From Chlorokybus atmophyticus (taxonomy: Eukaryota; Streptophyta; Chlorokybophyceae; Chlorokybales; Chlorokybaceae): a stretch of 40,159 bases of DNA. Positions 1 through 10,759 of the stretch are shown in pieces. Each line of letters begins with the position of its first letter. Position 1 is the stretch's first letter. The stretch spans positions 63,119 to 103,277 of the forward strand of contig RHPI01000638.1 of NCBI GenBank assembly GCA_009103225.1. Direction: 5' to 3'. A program made the translations under genes and the position numbers. The notes under the pieces are model-generated. The model had not been told where the DNA came from, did not search any database, and worked only from the letters and a program-made list of their open reading frames with translations.

Positions 1-194
1 GGTAGAGAGAGAGGTACCTGCCAGAGAGAGGTGCACTATGTCACGCTGGCGCATGGAATTCCTGCATTGGTCTCCACTAGCACATCTTCTGTAAGGGATA
101 GCGCAACACAAGGCACCCAACTTTAGAGTTGTACATGTAATAAACAGGCAAAGTGACAGGGCGTTAACACATTATCCACAAAGCTATGTTCATT

Positions 195-343
195 GCGCAT
201 GCTAGCAGCCGGAAGCCAGTGCTTGTGCTTGGGGAGTCTGAATGCAGCATTGGCACATAAAGCCATGATGCGCATGCTAGCAGCCGGAAGCCAGTGCTTG
301 TGCTTGGGGAGACTGAATGCAGCATTGGCACATAAAGCCATGA
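195..343. repeat. 75-bp tandem duplication, two copies
   Basis: Two adjacent copies of a 75-bp unit begin at 195 and 270 and are nearly identical; one visible difference is gagtctg against gagactg. Read on the minus strand the unit gives a 25-residue repeat, but nothing else supports coding. The near-identity suggests a recent duplication. Confidence 0.9.
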
Positions 344-1484
344 AAGCAAAGAAAGCCGTGAAGTGAAGACTTTAAAAGCTGGTAAATGCTAACTTAATGC
401 TTTTGATGCAAGCATATCACTGTTAGTATGTTCGGGTTCTGCACAGCTGGCATGCAAAGTACAAACCGCAAGACTCATACACAGCATGCACAATGGTAGA
501 ACCTGTTGAGGTAGAACTTCAGCACGCTTTTGCCCCGCTGAGGCGCGGGCTGAATGATCTCCACTCCGTGTCTCCACTCCTCCTATAACATCCCAGCAGG
601 CCATCAAGTGCACACCCACTGTGGCCAAGCAGCATGCTGCAAAAAATGCAAGAAGCCTTACCTTGCGAAAGTTGAAGCCTGCTGCAGCTGCAGCCTTCTG
701 CGTCATGGAGGCTTTAGCTCCATGTGGTAAGCTCTGTTCATGGAGAACATCACAACAACTGCATTCAGCTGTATGAAAAAGCAGGATGACAAGTGCAAAC
801 TCTGTCATGGTAGTATTAAGCAACGGCAAGGCCGACTGCAAGAGAACATGTGCATGGAAAAGCTCAGTACCGGTGAGGCTGCGTATGCTAGCAGTTGGAC
901 ATCCTCCACATGGTTCTTAATCGTGGCGGCCAGCAGCGGTGTGGTGTAGTCGGCTGAAGCAGCAGCGTCCTGCGTGATGCATGCAAGGCATTGCTAGCAA
1001 GCAGTCAAAAAAGGACAGGAGCTGCTGTCAACAGCTGCAGCAATCGTAGTTGGCACCTTGCATGATGCAGCACAAACAACCACGTTTACTCAAGCACTTG
1101 CATGCGAGAATGGATGGCTTGTCCGAGCAACTTAACGCCAGCGAATTCTCAATTGCTACTTGCTGCTACACACAAACACATAAACAATCGCCCACCCGCC
1201 CGCCTGCCCGCCTAGCTCGGCCGACAGCCTGAACCTTGCCACAACTTGCCAGCTGCACTGCAAAAAGCTAGGCAGGGAACTGAGCTGAGATGGCGATAAC
1301 TATTGCCATCAAGGACAGTGCATCATTAACTCACCGTACTCGTGCTCGTGCCTATCCAATAGACGGATCTTCCGAGTCGCTCCTGCAGAATTAAAAGTCT
1401 TCGGATTTTGAACCAACGGAAGTTCTTCTGCCGGGTCTTAAGACCCACGATCAAGCGGTCTTCCAAACCATCAAGCATGGGTTT
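344..1484. other. Gene-free stretch, no supported feature
   Basis: No exon chain, conserved motif or RNA gene was recognised here. A minus-strand open frame of 150 codons (389-841) lies in the interval, but it has no recognisable domain and no splice partners, so it is left uncalled. Confidence 0.4.
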
Positions 1485-1820
1485 TGTGCCAGTCTTGGGG
1501 TATCAAGCCTTAAAAGGTCTTATGTTGATACTGGCATCAGTTGTCTATTTTGTAACACTGGCACATATAACTTGTACCATTATGCGTCTGGTCTTGTGCC
1601 AGTCGTGGCACGGGTTTTTATCCCAGGCCATTGCTGGCATGGCATTTGTGTCATTATAAGTCCATGAATTATAGACCAGTAATGTCATGTATTGTAATGC
1701 AATGTGTGTCTGTATGTACTGTAATGTTGTAATGTGTAATGGCACAATTTGTGCCAGTACTGGCACAAGACTTTACAAGTTGTCAACACTAGCACAAACC
1801 CTTTGTGCCAATACTGGCAC
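1485..1820. repeat. Cluster of TGGCAC/GTGCCA inverted repeats
   Basis: The six-base motif TGGCAC and its complement recur across about 330 bp, several times as inverted repeats. Pairs are seen at 1596-1611 (arms of 6, 4-nt spacer), 1740-1756 (arms of 7, 3-nt spacer), 1751-1766 (a perfect 16-bp palindrome), 1792-1808 (arms of 7, 3-nt spacer) and 1805-1820 (near-palindrome). Function is unknown. It could be a binding-site cluster, decayed satellite DNA or a cruciform-forming element. Confidence 0.7.
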
Positions 1821-3230
1821 GGGGCGCCGGACCTATGTGTATGTCACACATGTCACATGTTGAATAATTTCTTATGTTTCACATCAATAATTAATGATAT
1901 AAGTAGCTTTCATTATATGTATTCGTAATATTCGTATTACTTTTCGCAATATGTATGCATATTTTACATTCATGTGATGCATGCATTTATTTTTGCTATT
2001 TTGTAGTACATTGAGGATGTGAACATTGTTTGAGAAATCCGTATGAATCCGTATGAATCGATGTTACGATTTTCGCAATTTAACGTGTTTTCGACAACGC
2101 TACCGCAATGTGAACATTACATGTACATACAGTTGCCGCAACTAAACAGCTTTTGCACTGAGTGTGAGCTCGTGCACAATATGCAACAGGGTAAGCATTT
2201 TGTATAAAGCATAGCAGTTAATGACCAGCATTGTAAGAGATGAAAAAGGCTTGTTATTAAAGTTGTTGTATGTTTATTTGATTGTATAACATGGATTCAA
2301 AGCTTTCAAAGCTTTTCAGTAGTAAATAAGTTACAAACCCTTTTCGACACATATGTATCATGAAAACAGTAACGCGCCTCTTCTTATCCGATGCGGCACA
2401 CCGATGGTGCCTTCCCCACCTGTTTTAATGACCACCTCCCTCGCCATTACCGCCATTAATAAAGCTGCTACCGCAATCAAAACGATCATAAGTCCTTTCA
2501 TACATACGCAAATACATCGATGTGTTCTGATACCATCGTATTTTTGGTATATGTCAAATATGTACATATTGCTTTTGTTACTGTGTCTAGTAAACGTTAA
2601 ACTTGTTTTTATTGTTGTTTGTTAAGTTGTAAGAAATTAATCACACCCATACAACATATAAAACAATACCATAGGCAAGCACATATTATTGTAATATTGT
2701 ATTGTAAGAAGTTTGAGTGCATTGACTTCATTGCATCAAATGAAAAAGGCGCATTAATGCTGCTACTATGTGTTAACATGCATCAGCAAGGTTGCCATAC
2801 ATGCCATCAATGTCATAAGCTCATGACCCACTTTTCGATCAATCTTATTCGGTACACCACCGATGCTACAATTTCAAGTGCACTACCATTATTACGCCTA
2901 TAGGCGTGCCTGTTATTTAACATGCAAGGCATGCTCACTCTCAGGCTAATGTGTTGATAGAACGATTGTATGAGAGTCAACTGCTTGGATGTGTGCAATG
3001 CAGTCGAAGCTTGTAACAAGAACCATGCTTGTCTCCGTGATACTGGTTACCATAATGCAGTGTTCTTCTCTTAATACAGGAACATTGCCATAGCACATGC
3101 TGGACGGCGGTTCTTATATGGCATGAACTATGGATTATCATCACATCAACATAATGATAACGTGCATACGAGCATATATGCGTACGTCGCAAAATGTTAC
3201 ACTTAACGACCAACTAAGTATATAGGACAA
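1821..3230. other. AT-rich gene-free stretch
   Basis: AT-rich DNA with no recognised gene. It contains one minus-strand open frame (start codon at 2501, stop at 2358) for a 47-residue hydrophobic peptide. That peptide has a plausible membrane segment but no homology that I can recognise. Confidence 0.4.
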
Positions 3231-3329
3231 AAGTGGGTCTGAAGATACTCATTTAAACTGTCATTGTTCAGTCGACCGGCAATCTCGATACAAGCGACTT
3301 AGTACAACAATCCCCGGCCGTCTACACAA

Positions 3330-3560
3330 AAGGACTAACCTAGACGGACAGGTACCTGTCAGGTACTTATCAGTCAAGCAAAAGAGACTTGGTCTAACCA
3401 ACCGGTACCTGTAAGTTACCTATCAATCAAGCAAAGGTGACTTAGCCTAATTAACAGGAGTCTGACCGGTACTTATCAGTTAGGTATTGGCAACTTTGTA
3501 GTAACTGTCCCTAACTGCCAGATACCTAATGAAGGTACCTTAGGTACTATCAGTGATGAT
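3330..3560. repeat. Diverged tandem repeat with GGTACCTGT-like core
   Basis: Three or more degenerate copies of a unit of roughly 53-60 bp follow one another. Each contains a variant of ctaac, then ggtacctgt, then cttatcagtcaagcaaa. Copies start near 3336, 3395 and 3448. KpnI-like GGTACC palindromes recur within it. Copy boundaries were judged by eye. Confidence 0.6.
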
Positions 3561-3887
3561 TAGATACATTGAATACCGCGCTTGTGTGACATCTACTGTG
3601 CAAGACGGCAATCATATATCATAACTTGATTACATCACGCAGTCATATACATGTGACCTACACAATATGAGCCTCACTATAACCATACTACGGTATACTA
3701 CTACACTACACTCTGCCGCCGTCGCTGAGTCTTCAAGTTGTGCTGCCGCTTGCCTGCTGCCTCCGCCCTCCTGGCCTGACCGTCATGAGGAAAGAGGGGC
3801 GGTCAGCTAGGGCAGCGCAACACAACATATACACACCACAACCACCACAACAACAACAAAACTACAGCGCACATGCTGTTGGCAACC

Positions 3888-3905
3888 ACCGCCGCCGCCG
3901 CCGCC
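3888..3905. repeat. (GCC)n microsatellite
   Basis: A run of six GCC units in non-coding DNA, next to a GC-rich stretch. No gene was recognised around it. Confidence 0.75.
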
Positions 3906-4049
3906 AGGCCTCGCCTGGCCTGGTGGCCGCCCGACATCACGAAGGGTCGAAAAGTGGTCAGGCTGCGCTGCTGTGCACTAATTAACAATTTACGCACAAG
4001 CACACAAGCACATACCTGCCGCCGCCGGCACCGCCGCATAACGCTAAAT

Positions 4050-4069
4050 GGTGCAAGTTGACTTGCACC
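4050..4069. repeat. Inverted repeat, 9-bp arms
   Basis: GGTGCAAGT at 4050-4058 is followed by TG and then ACTTGCACC at 4061-4069, a perfect inverted repeat. An outer pair, AACGCTAA (4040-4047) and TTAGCGTT (4091-4098), encloses it, so the whole block could fold as a nested hairpin. Confidence 0.7.
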
Positions 4070-4159
4070 GTTAAGAGTTGTGTTGCGGCTTAGCGTTTGA
4101 ATTCACAAGGGGGCCGTTGAGTTTAAAAAGTCAATGGCTTCCCTTATGAGTTGACAATG

Positions 4160-4260
4160 GCACAATCATACCATAATAATAGTACGTAAGTATCAATACA
4201 ATGGTACCACTGTAATGGTACTGCTATACCATAATTATGGTACGAACGTACCATCGTATT
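4160..4260. repeat. GGTAC palindrome cluster
   Basis: Several TGGTAC/GTACCA elements lie within 100 bp. They include a perfect 16-bp palindrome TACCATAATTATGGTA at 4227-4242 that overlaps an inverted repeat ATGGTACG-aa-CGTACCAT just downstream. Function is unknown; the relation to the GGTACC repeats at 3330-3560 may be real. Confidence 0.6.
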
Positions 4261-4359
4261 ATATACCGGTAGCTGTCCCAACTCACCGCCACCGCTCGTC
4301 CCTAAGTTGGGACTGATAAGTCACTCACTTGCCATGTAGTATACCTCGCCGTAAGTGCT

Positions 4360-4575
4360 ATACGACCGGCGGTCGGCCGTATTAACCACGTGAATGTTTG
4401 GCATCATTCGTCGCCATTAGGGGATTGAGAGGTGACTTTATTGCCAAAACAAGTAGATCGCCACCGCGGGTGCGGTACGATCGGCGGTCGGCCGTCAACA
4501 TAAATTACAAGTAGGTCATGACAGGCAGGCAGCAGTCCACTATATTGTACGATAGGCCATCGGCTGTTGATTATG
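4360..4575. repeat. Three diverged copies of a CGGCGGTCGGCCGT element
   Basis: A motif of about 20 bp, roughly TACGAYCGGCGGTCGGCCGT, appears near 4362 and 4473, and as a more diverged copy (TACGATAGGCCATCGGCTGT) near 4548. Spacings are about 110 and 75 bp. It has the look of a decayed tandem or dispersed repeat. Confidence 0.5.
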
Positions 4576-4830
4576 TTCCACAATATACACCGGCAATCCA
4601 CTCAGTCCCTTTTGGCCAAAGTCGTCGGGGTCAGGTACGGTCAAGTAGGGTAAGGCAGCCGTAAATGGCGAGGTAGGTTATGGTTAACGTCATCCAGGAG
4701 CCCTCATCACCATATATTTCTGCAAGTTTTAGAGCTGCCAAACAGTGACTTTTGTAGTGGCATTGTCATGTACGTCGTGCACAAGGCAACGGCTGCCTTA
4801 GCTGGCGGCCATATGCATTCAAGTTTTAAC

Positions 4831-4901
4831 AAATCGGAAGGGCAGCTGCAGCGCGCGCATGCGCCCTGCATGCGCGCGCTGCAGCCGCCCTTCTCCGATT
4901 T
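4831..4901. repeat. GC-rich long hairpin (arms ~32-34 nt)
   Basis: The left arm at 4831-4862 and the right arm at 4868-4901 are complementary apart from one mismatch and one 2-nt bulge, with a 5-nt loop GCCCT. The stem includes the alternating stretch GCAGCGCGCGCATGC. It could be a short foldback transposon remnant, a small-RNA precursor or a cruciform site; sequence alone does not decide. Confidence 0.8.
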
Positions 4902-5660
4902 CAAGCTATTGCAAGCAATGCAGTGGCTAAGGTTCTGAACGGAGTTAAAACACCATTTCAGACTTTTACTTGAACATCATTGTCCATTACACCAATTGCT
5001 GCAAGCAAATTGTTTTCAGCAACTAGTGTTTTTTGCAACCAACCCATTAGCCATGATGCAATTTCTATGGAAGGGCCAAAATTATTTTGACGCTGACACG
5101 CTAACATCCACAGAGGTGTCGACTAGAGCATGTGGGCGAGTAGCACAACTCTCCAACGGCTGCAATGTCGGTGCCTTGTTCAATGGAAAGGGAGGTGCTT
5201 TAGATGTGTATAATGCAGATTGCATGGCCGCCTATACATGAATACAAGGGTATTGGTTCTCCATACTCACTTAGCGTGACTGGGCTGGAACAGTTTAGTT
5301 GTTGCCGTCGCATGTTAGAGTGGGTTAAGGTGGCGCAGCAACCAGTGATGTCAGTATTGTTTACAAATCATTGAACATCATGATGTTGGTCTTAGCATTG
5401 CAACGTTAATAGTGAACGCGATTTCAACAGTATGAATTTCGTCGGGGATGCGATATGTATCAATGTGGTTGCTAATAAGATCTTGGTAATTGTATATGCA
5501 TGGCCAATGTAAGTTTACCTACTCGAACTCTTCAATTGTAAACACAATGCACACGTGGGTAGGTGAGCCTTATCTACCCGGTAAGTGAATAACCTTTAAC
5601 TTGATCAGAGTGTTGATCACTCCAATAACTTGAAAGGTCGTCGCATGCTTGGACGCATAA
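4902..5660. other. Gene-free stretch with one weak open frame
   Basis: No gene is firmly supported. A + strand frame with ATG at 5053 and stop at 5241 gives a 62-residue peptide whose composition is protein-like, but no domain was recognised and no flanking exons could be joined. Confidence 0.35.
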
Positions 5661-5667
5661 AATAACA

Positions 5668-5772
5668 TATATATATATATACACATATACGTGTATATAT
5701 ATATATATACAAAGCGCGCGCGCGCGAGCGAGAGCGAGAGCGAGAGCGAGAGAGAGAGAGAGAGAGAGAGAG
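5668..5772. repeat. Compound microsatellite (AT)n-(GC)n-(GA)n
   Basis: Alternating AT/TA with interruptions is followed by about ten alternating GC bases, then GAGC units and a pure (GA)n tract. Such compound tracts recur elsewhere in the window. Confidence 0.9.
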
Positions 5773-5784
5773 CATTAACGGCCA

Positions 5785-5817
5785 CATGCGACATGGTTTT
5801 TAATACCATGTCGCATG
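5785..5817. repeat. Perfect 13-bp stem-loop
   Basis: CATGCGACATGGT at 5785-5797 is complementary to ACCATGTCGCATG at 5805-5817 around a 7-nt T-rich loop. It lies just after the compound microsatellite. Confidence 0.8.
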
Positions 5818-6019
5818 CATTGGCACTTGGTGGATAATGATAAGCTGTAAATGCATGTGATACTGCCACAGGATTGCAACAATTTACAACAGGAGGGGCA
5901 CGTCTTTCAATCCAGTTTCGCTTTAAGAGACGTGCCAATTCTGTTGTAGATAGTTTGAATCTAGCACAACCTAGACTGAAAGCTAAGCATTTTGGGTGCA
6001 AGTGGTTGTAAGATAAAGT

Positions 6020-6070
6020 AATAACAGATACGCTAAGCCAAATACTATTTGGCTGAGCGTACCTGTTATT
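6020..6070. repeat. 24-nt-arm inverted repeat with 3-nt loop
   Basis: Left arm 6020-6043 and right arm 6047-6070 match at 22 of 24 positions in inverted orientation. The near-perfect tight foldback is unusual and may be a foldback-element remnant or a small-RNA hairpin. Confidence 0.8.
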
Positions 6071-9000
6071 GTTAGTAGTGGCTAGTAGTGGCTGATTGTG
6101 CTCAATAATTAAAACAGCATTAAAATATGCATTACACATGTATGTATGTATGCAGCCCTCCGCAATGTACTTTAACAACTTATTAACATCATGTTAAAAA
6201 ATATTGAAAGGCTCCGCTAAGTGAGTTTTACAACACATACAGCAATTGCAAATTAGATCTTATATAGTACAATACCACGTTAATCACGGCTATCGCAGTC
6301 AAAGACATTGTCCCTTAGAGAGCTACATGCCGTTAATACATGCCATTTTAAACGAATATCATCGGCTTTATTGTTAAGATTATTGTAATTACGATCTGTC
6401 AATTTGCAGACGCTTACGTGATGCTGCGGATGCATGAATTGTATCAAATTCAACACGACTTTGAACAGTATTATCGACGTCATCATATCATATCTTTGAT
6501 ATCAACTGGCTTTGAATACGACTTTCATACCTCAAAATTATTATCATAAACAGTACATGACAATTCGTATGTCACCATTGTAACAGGTTTGCGGGCTTGA
6601 GCTTGTGAAGGCAACTACCGGTACATAGAACGTGACAAAACTGCAAACCAAGGCATGGCCCTTGGCGAGAGAGTCTGCATTGCCAAGGTCAGTCGCACAT
6701 TCATGGCGGTGCAGCTTGGACGTGGCAATTCCTTGCAATGTCAGCAGTTTCATGCAAGCAAGGTCCGTTCTGCAAGGTGCAGGGTCGGTACTGAGGAAAA
6801 CCGGCGGTTTTTAACCGCCGTCTAGTGGGATTCTCGGCTAAACGGTCTAACGCAACCCCCTCTGCACAAATTCCCTCCACAAGCAGCAGTGCTAACGAGT
6901 TCGGTAAACACAGTGGAAGGGCCGCCAAAGCGGTTCGATTCCACAACGTAAGCGGCAGGTCCGTTCAGCGTCGCAAAGTCCAGAAAGTGGCAATCGAAAC
7001 CGGTCGCAGCCTGCCTGTCAGCCAGGTCCATCGGTCTGACATGGTGGCGCCGCGGTGAGTCGCGTCACACACGGCTGGTTGCTGGCCGGTTGCGTGCCGA
7101 CGGATCACAAAAAGCGCCCCGAGGCGAGTCAGGCTGCGCACAGCCTGGGACGTCATGTCGCGGTGACGAAATCCAGCAACAAGGTTTCGTCCCACGTAAG
7201 CGTAACCGCAATGAAAGTCCCGCTTGACACGAACACAGTGGTGCTTAACAATAACCGCAACAATGTGTTCATGATGGGTTAAATAAGCGCTTTTCTTATT
7301 TGGGCTGGCGTAAAGGCGATGGCATTGCGGCAAAAGCATAAAGCAACGCTATACCCGTCTCGCACTTCGTGGGAAGTTGTTGCGGCTTTGCTGCTACCGA
7401 CTGTGTATATTCTCTCGTCATGTAAGCATAATGGGCCGTAACGCACAGAACGGCCCTCGGCGGCAGTAAAAATTGAGGCGGCGCCTGCGCTTGCAACCGC
7501 TATGTCATCGGACTTGGCAGCGTTACGTATTCCTGCCCTCCGCGTAGGGCAGCAGGCGGCTACCGGTTCTGTCAGTAACCGCTATCGGCGGCGTTGCGAT
7601 TTTTGCAGCACCTTGTCTTCGTAAGATATTTAGCGGTTCGAAGCGTTCAAAGCGTTCGAAGCGTTGTGGTCGCCGTTATGGCGCTTTCCAGTCTCCTGCG
7701 ATGCTCTTTTCCTGCCTTCTGCAAGCCCCATTGGAAGACGAGTCGTTACCGACATAGGTGGACGAGCCGTGCAGTCTAGCACGGATGGCGACGCGACTGT
7801 CGGAAGCAACTGACTTGGAGCTCTGTTGCAATCAACCGTCGTTTCTCTCTTTTTGCTCTTTTCCGAGAGCTGAGCCGACGCAGTAACAGAGCGTGTCTAG
7901 CAGCGGATGCTAAAACCGGTCGCCGTTGCATATCTTTAGAGCGTCAGCGACGACTTCTTAACCGAGGCAAAACGCGTCCCCAGCGGTGGGCCCCGTGCTC
8001 ATTCAGAAACTGTGGGGGGTGGCCCGCAAAGCGTAACTCCTCGGCAATCGCAACTGGGGATGCATGAGTTACGCGTTCACCGCATGGCGGGCGTTAACTT
8101 ACCAGTGTTACAGTCTAACCCCGCTACGAAAACTCTCGCCCATAAGAATAACTCCGCCCACCGTCTGTCATCGTATCAAAACCCCCTCCTGATACCCCCC
8201 ACATCATCAGAATTCAACACCATAATCGAGATTACAGACAAAGCCATGCAGCCTATTTGGCTTTTATCAGAATGCAACCCTTGTACGCACGTTGGCTAGT
8301 TAGCAAAAAGATTGAGGAACGGCTATAAAATAACAACGACCATACAATGTGCAAAAGCGTTATGCAAAGTAGCCGCAGCTAAGTAATAGTGTCACATTAA
8401 AACATTATTACTTATATAGTTGTGTTCACACGAATGTATACATTTAGCCTATGTCATATATAATATGGGTTTGGTACTGTGGAAAGTCATACAGCAAATA
8501 CCTACATGAACAGTACCAACGTGATTATCCTTGCACACCAACGATAACATAACAAAATACTTAGCAAATGGTTGTTATCGCTTCGTACAATGCAAGTTGC
8601 GTTATGCATACGTAGAATACAGAACCGGTAGTCATCAAGCAATTGACGAGCACCGGGCTTGCTGCATGACGATGATGTCTGAGATGACGCCTGTGTTGCG
8701 TTGGGTATGCTGGTATGGCGGGCATCATCCGCTGCAAGCATTGATGAAGCATGCACAGCCATGCCGGGACATCACCACGGAAGGTGTTCACAAAACGACA
8801 AAAGTCTCCCTTAGCTCCAGAGGCCCCTAGCTAACTCTAGGCACCTTGGGTTTATTGTCATCGATGTCAACATCTGCCTTTGCATGAATATCAGGTCAGC
8901 AGTCAAGGCCGTCAGCAGCCGTACTGGAATATGCACTCCGGTCATTACAATTGGGTCATTACATCACCTTTTCAAGTTATAGGGTGCATGCGTGACACGC

Positions 9001-9600
9001 CAGTGACGTGTTTGTTGGTTTCTCGGTTAGGCCTTTGGTTGGGGTTAATGAACCAAGCTTCCACACGGAGGGCGCACGATCTTAACCGCAAAACGCCCTT
9101 GACCGCGTTTGAAGACCATAACTTGAAGTTACAATCGCATGCGACGGTCAGATGCGCAACGCCTTAACGCCGGTAGGCGGTTTCCGAGGCGAAGCCTCAA
9201 ACGCGTAATCCTGCCCTCCGCCGCAACCCCGAATTACATTCTCTAGTTACTACTTTCTCATCATCAGTGCCGCAGGTCTTCCGGCAGCGAAGTATTAGTT
9301 CGGTGTCAGAGCGCGCTCGAGTTGCTACAGACCTGCGACGGGCTGCTTGTCCGGCATTATTGCCTGCATGACCGCTTCATGTTCTTATCGTCCCACTGGT
9401 TAGCGGCCCTTGCAGCCGGCAGCATTCGGTCGTCGCCGTAGGTTGGTAACTGCCAGCAACAGCAGTATCCCCTGACATTAGCAGCTGTTAGCGACCGAGC
9501 AGTCAGAGCAGACCTCGTATGGATTTCCCCGCCTCCCTCCTCCCCTAGGCGTGTCAGTCAAGAATGCGGACGAGGGAGAGAGCTCTGTCCTGCTGCTGAA
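6071..9600. other. Gene-free stretch with short repeats
   Basis: No supported gene. Visible structure includes a GC-rich hairpin CGGCGGTT-ttt-AACCGCCG at 6802-6820, a short tandem TTCGAAGCG/TTCAAAGCG at about 7634-7665, and a stem GAGGC-gaa-GCCTC at 9186-9198. A shared block close to CGTAWTCCTGCCCTCCGC occurs at 7525-7543 and again at about 9204-9221. Confidence 0.45.
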
Positions 9601-9650
9601 AACCTGGTTTCGAGGATTTCCCACCACGGGCGGGAAGACAGAGGGGGGGG

Positions 9651-9656
9651 TATAAA
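9651..9656 (+). promoter_or_regulatory. TATA box (TATAAA)
   Basis: TATAAA follows a G-rich run and lies 144 bp before the first ATG downstream (9800). No other ATG occurs between the expected start site, about 30 bp downstream, and 9800. Position and uniqueness fit a core promoter for the next gene. Confidence 0.6.
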
Positions 9657-9799
9657 GAGTAGAGTGGCAAACCTGTTCAAGCTCAAGTTGGACAAGTGCC
9701 ACTACCCCACCCACAGGCGGCGGCGGTGACAAGGAGAAGGAGGAGGAGGAGAAGTAGTACAAGGTCGACGACACGAGAGAGCGAGAGAGTCTGCTTGAG

Positions 9800-10663
9800 A
9801 TGCCTGCTGTGTGCGTGGGCCCTTCGCCCTGCCTGGAAGCCCCTGCAGCGCTTGCTCGCATTCAGGTAAAAGTCCTCTCCGGTGTGTGCAACTGTAGAAG
9901 GGTGTTGGGGTGTAGGATGTGAGCGGCGGCGTGGTTGTGGTTGTGGTTGAATCGTGTTTCTCTACCTTGGATGGGCGCTCACGTGTTTTTGCCTTGCTTC
10001 CTACAGACGCGAGTTGTGCCAGCTACACCCATGACGACATCGATGATGCCGCTAGCGATAGCCAAGCCGTCCACGCCGACGGCGGAGTCGCCGCCCGGAT
10101 CGGCGGCGAGCTCCTGGAGCAGCTGCAGCTCTTGCTCGTCGTCCTACTCGTACTCCGCCACCACAGACAGGGAGCTTGCCGCCCGCCTGTGGCGCCTATC
10201 CCGCCCCATGGAGGACCACGAGCTGTGGGCACTATGCAGCACAAGCAGCAGCAGCGGCGGCAGCTCCACCTCCAGCAAGCACAACAACAACAACACCCAC
10301 AACAACAACAACACCCACACACACAACAATGCAGCCAACGGCCCCAGCCTACCCGGCTCAGTACCCTCTTCCCCCCACTCCGAAGCCGCCACAACAACAA
10401 CCTCCACCCTCCCGCCCTCTCCCACAGCAAGCGAGATGAAGCGTAGCTCATACACACACCAACACCAACAGCTTCACCACGCGGCGATGATCACGCGCAC
10501 GGTGTCGGCGCCCGCGGCGGTGTCCGGCAAGCGGTTGGGGGGCATGTCCACAACACCCATGACATCCTTGGCAGCGTGCCAGGGCTCGGCACTCTACAAG
10601 CCAATGCGGATGCGCTCAAGAAGAGGGATCTTCAGCATCCGCCGGTGGTGGAGAGCACTCTGA
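9800..10663 (+). CDS. Ser/Thr/Asn-rich protein of unknown function, two exons
   Basis: I do not recognise this gene. Exon 1 is 9800-9865 (22 codons, beginning MPAVCVGPSP) and exon 2 is 10007-10663. The intron is GT-AG in phase 0 and the protein is about 240 residues. The start is the first ATG after the TATA box. Between Ser-rich runs lies an ordered-looking segment, ELAARLWRLSRPMEDHELWA (about residues 68-87). Asn/Thr/His repeats follow, and the tail is basic (RMRSRRGIFSIRRWWRAL). The shape suggests a largely disordered nuclear or regulatory protein, but this is inference. It has its own TATA box and AATAAA, and it converges on the dehydrogenase gene. Support is the clean phase-preserving intron plus both flanking signals. 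Translation has not been shown. Confidence 0.6.
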
Positions 10664-10759
10664 AGTGAAGTGGTGGTGGATACACACAAGTCCACAACAT
10701 CATCATCATCCCACCCGTTGCTGTGCATACTCGCTCGCCTTCCCTCCCTTCTCCCAATC

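Noticed and set aside
389-841. 150-codon minus-strand open frame
   Set aside because: No domain, splice partner or promoter signal; composition is not convincing enough to call a gene.
5570-6178. 202-codon minus-strand open frame
   Set aside because: It runs through an AT/GC/GA microsatellite (Ser-Leu and Tyr-Ile repeats) and two hairpins; no domain.
6925-6950. tRNA-like B box (GGTTCGATTCC)
   Set aside because: The flanking bases cannot form a T-arm stem, and no matching A box, anticodon arm or acceptor stem was found upstream.
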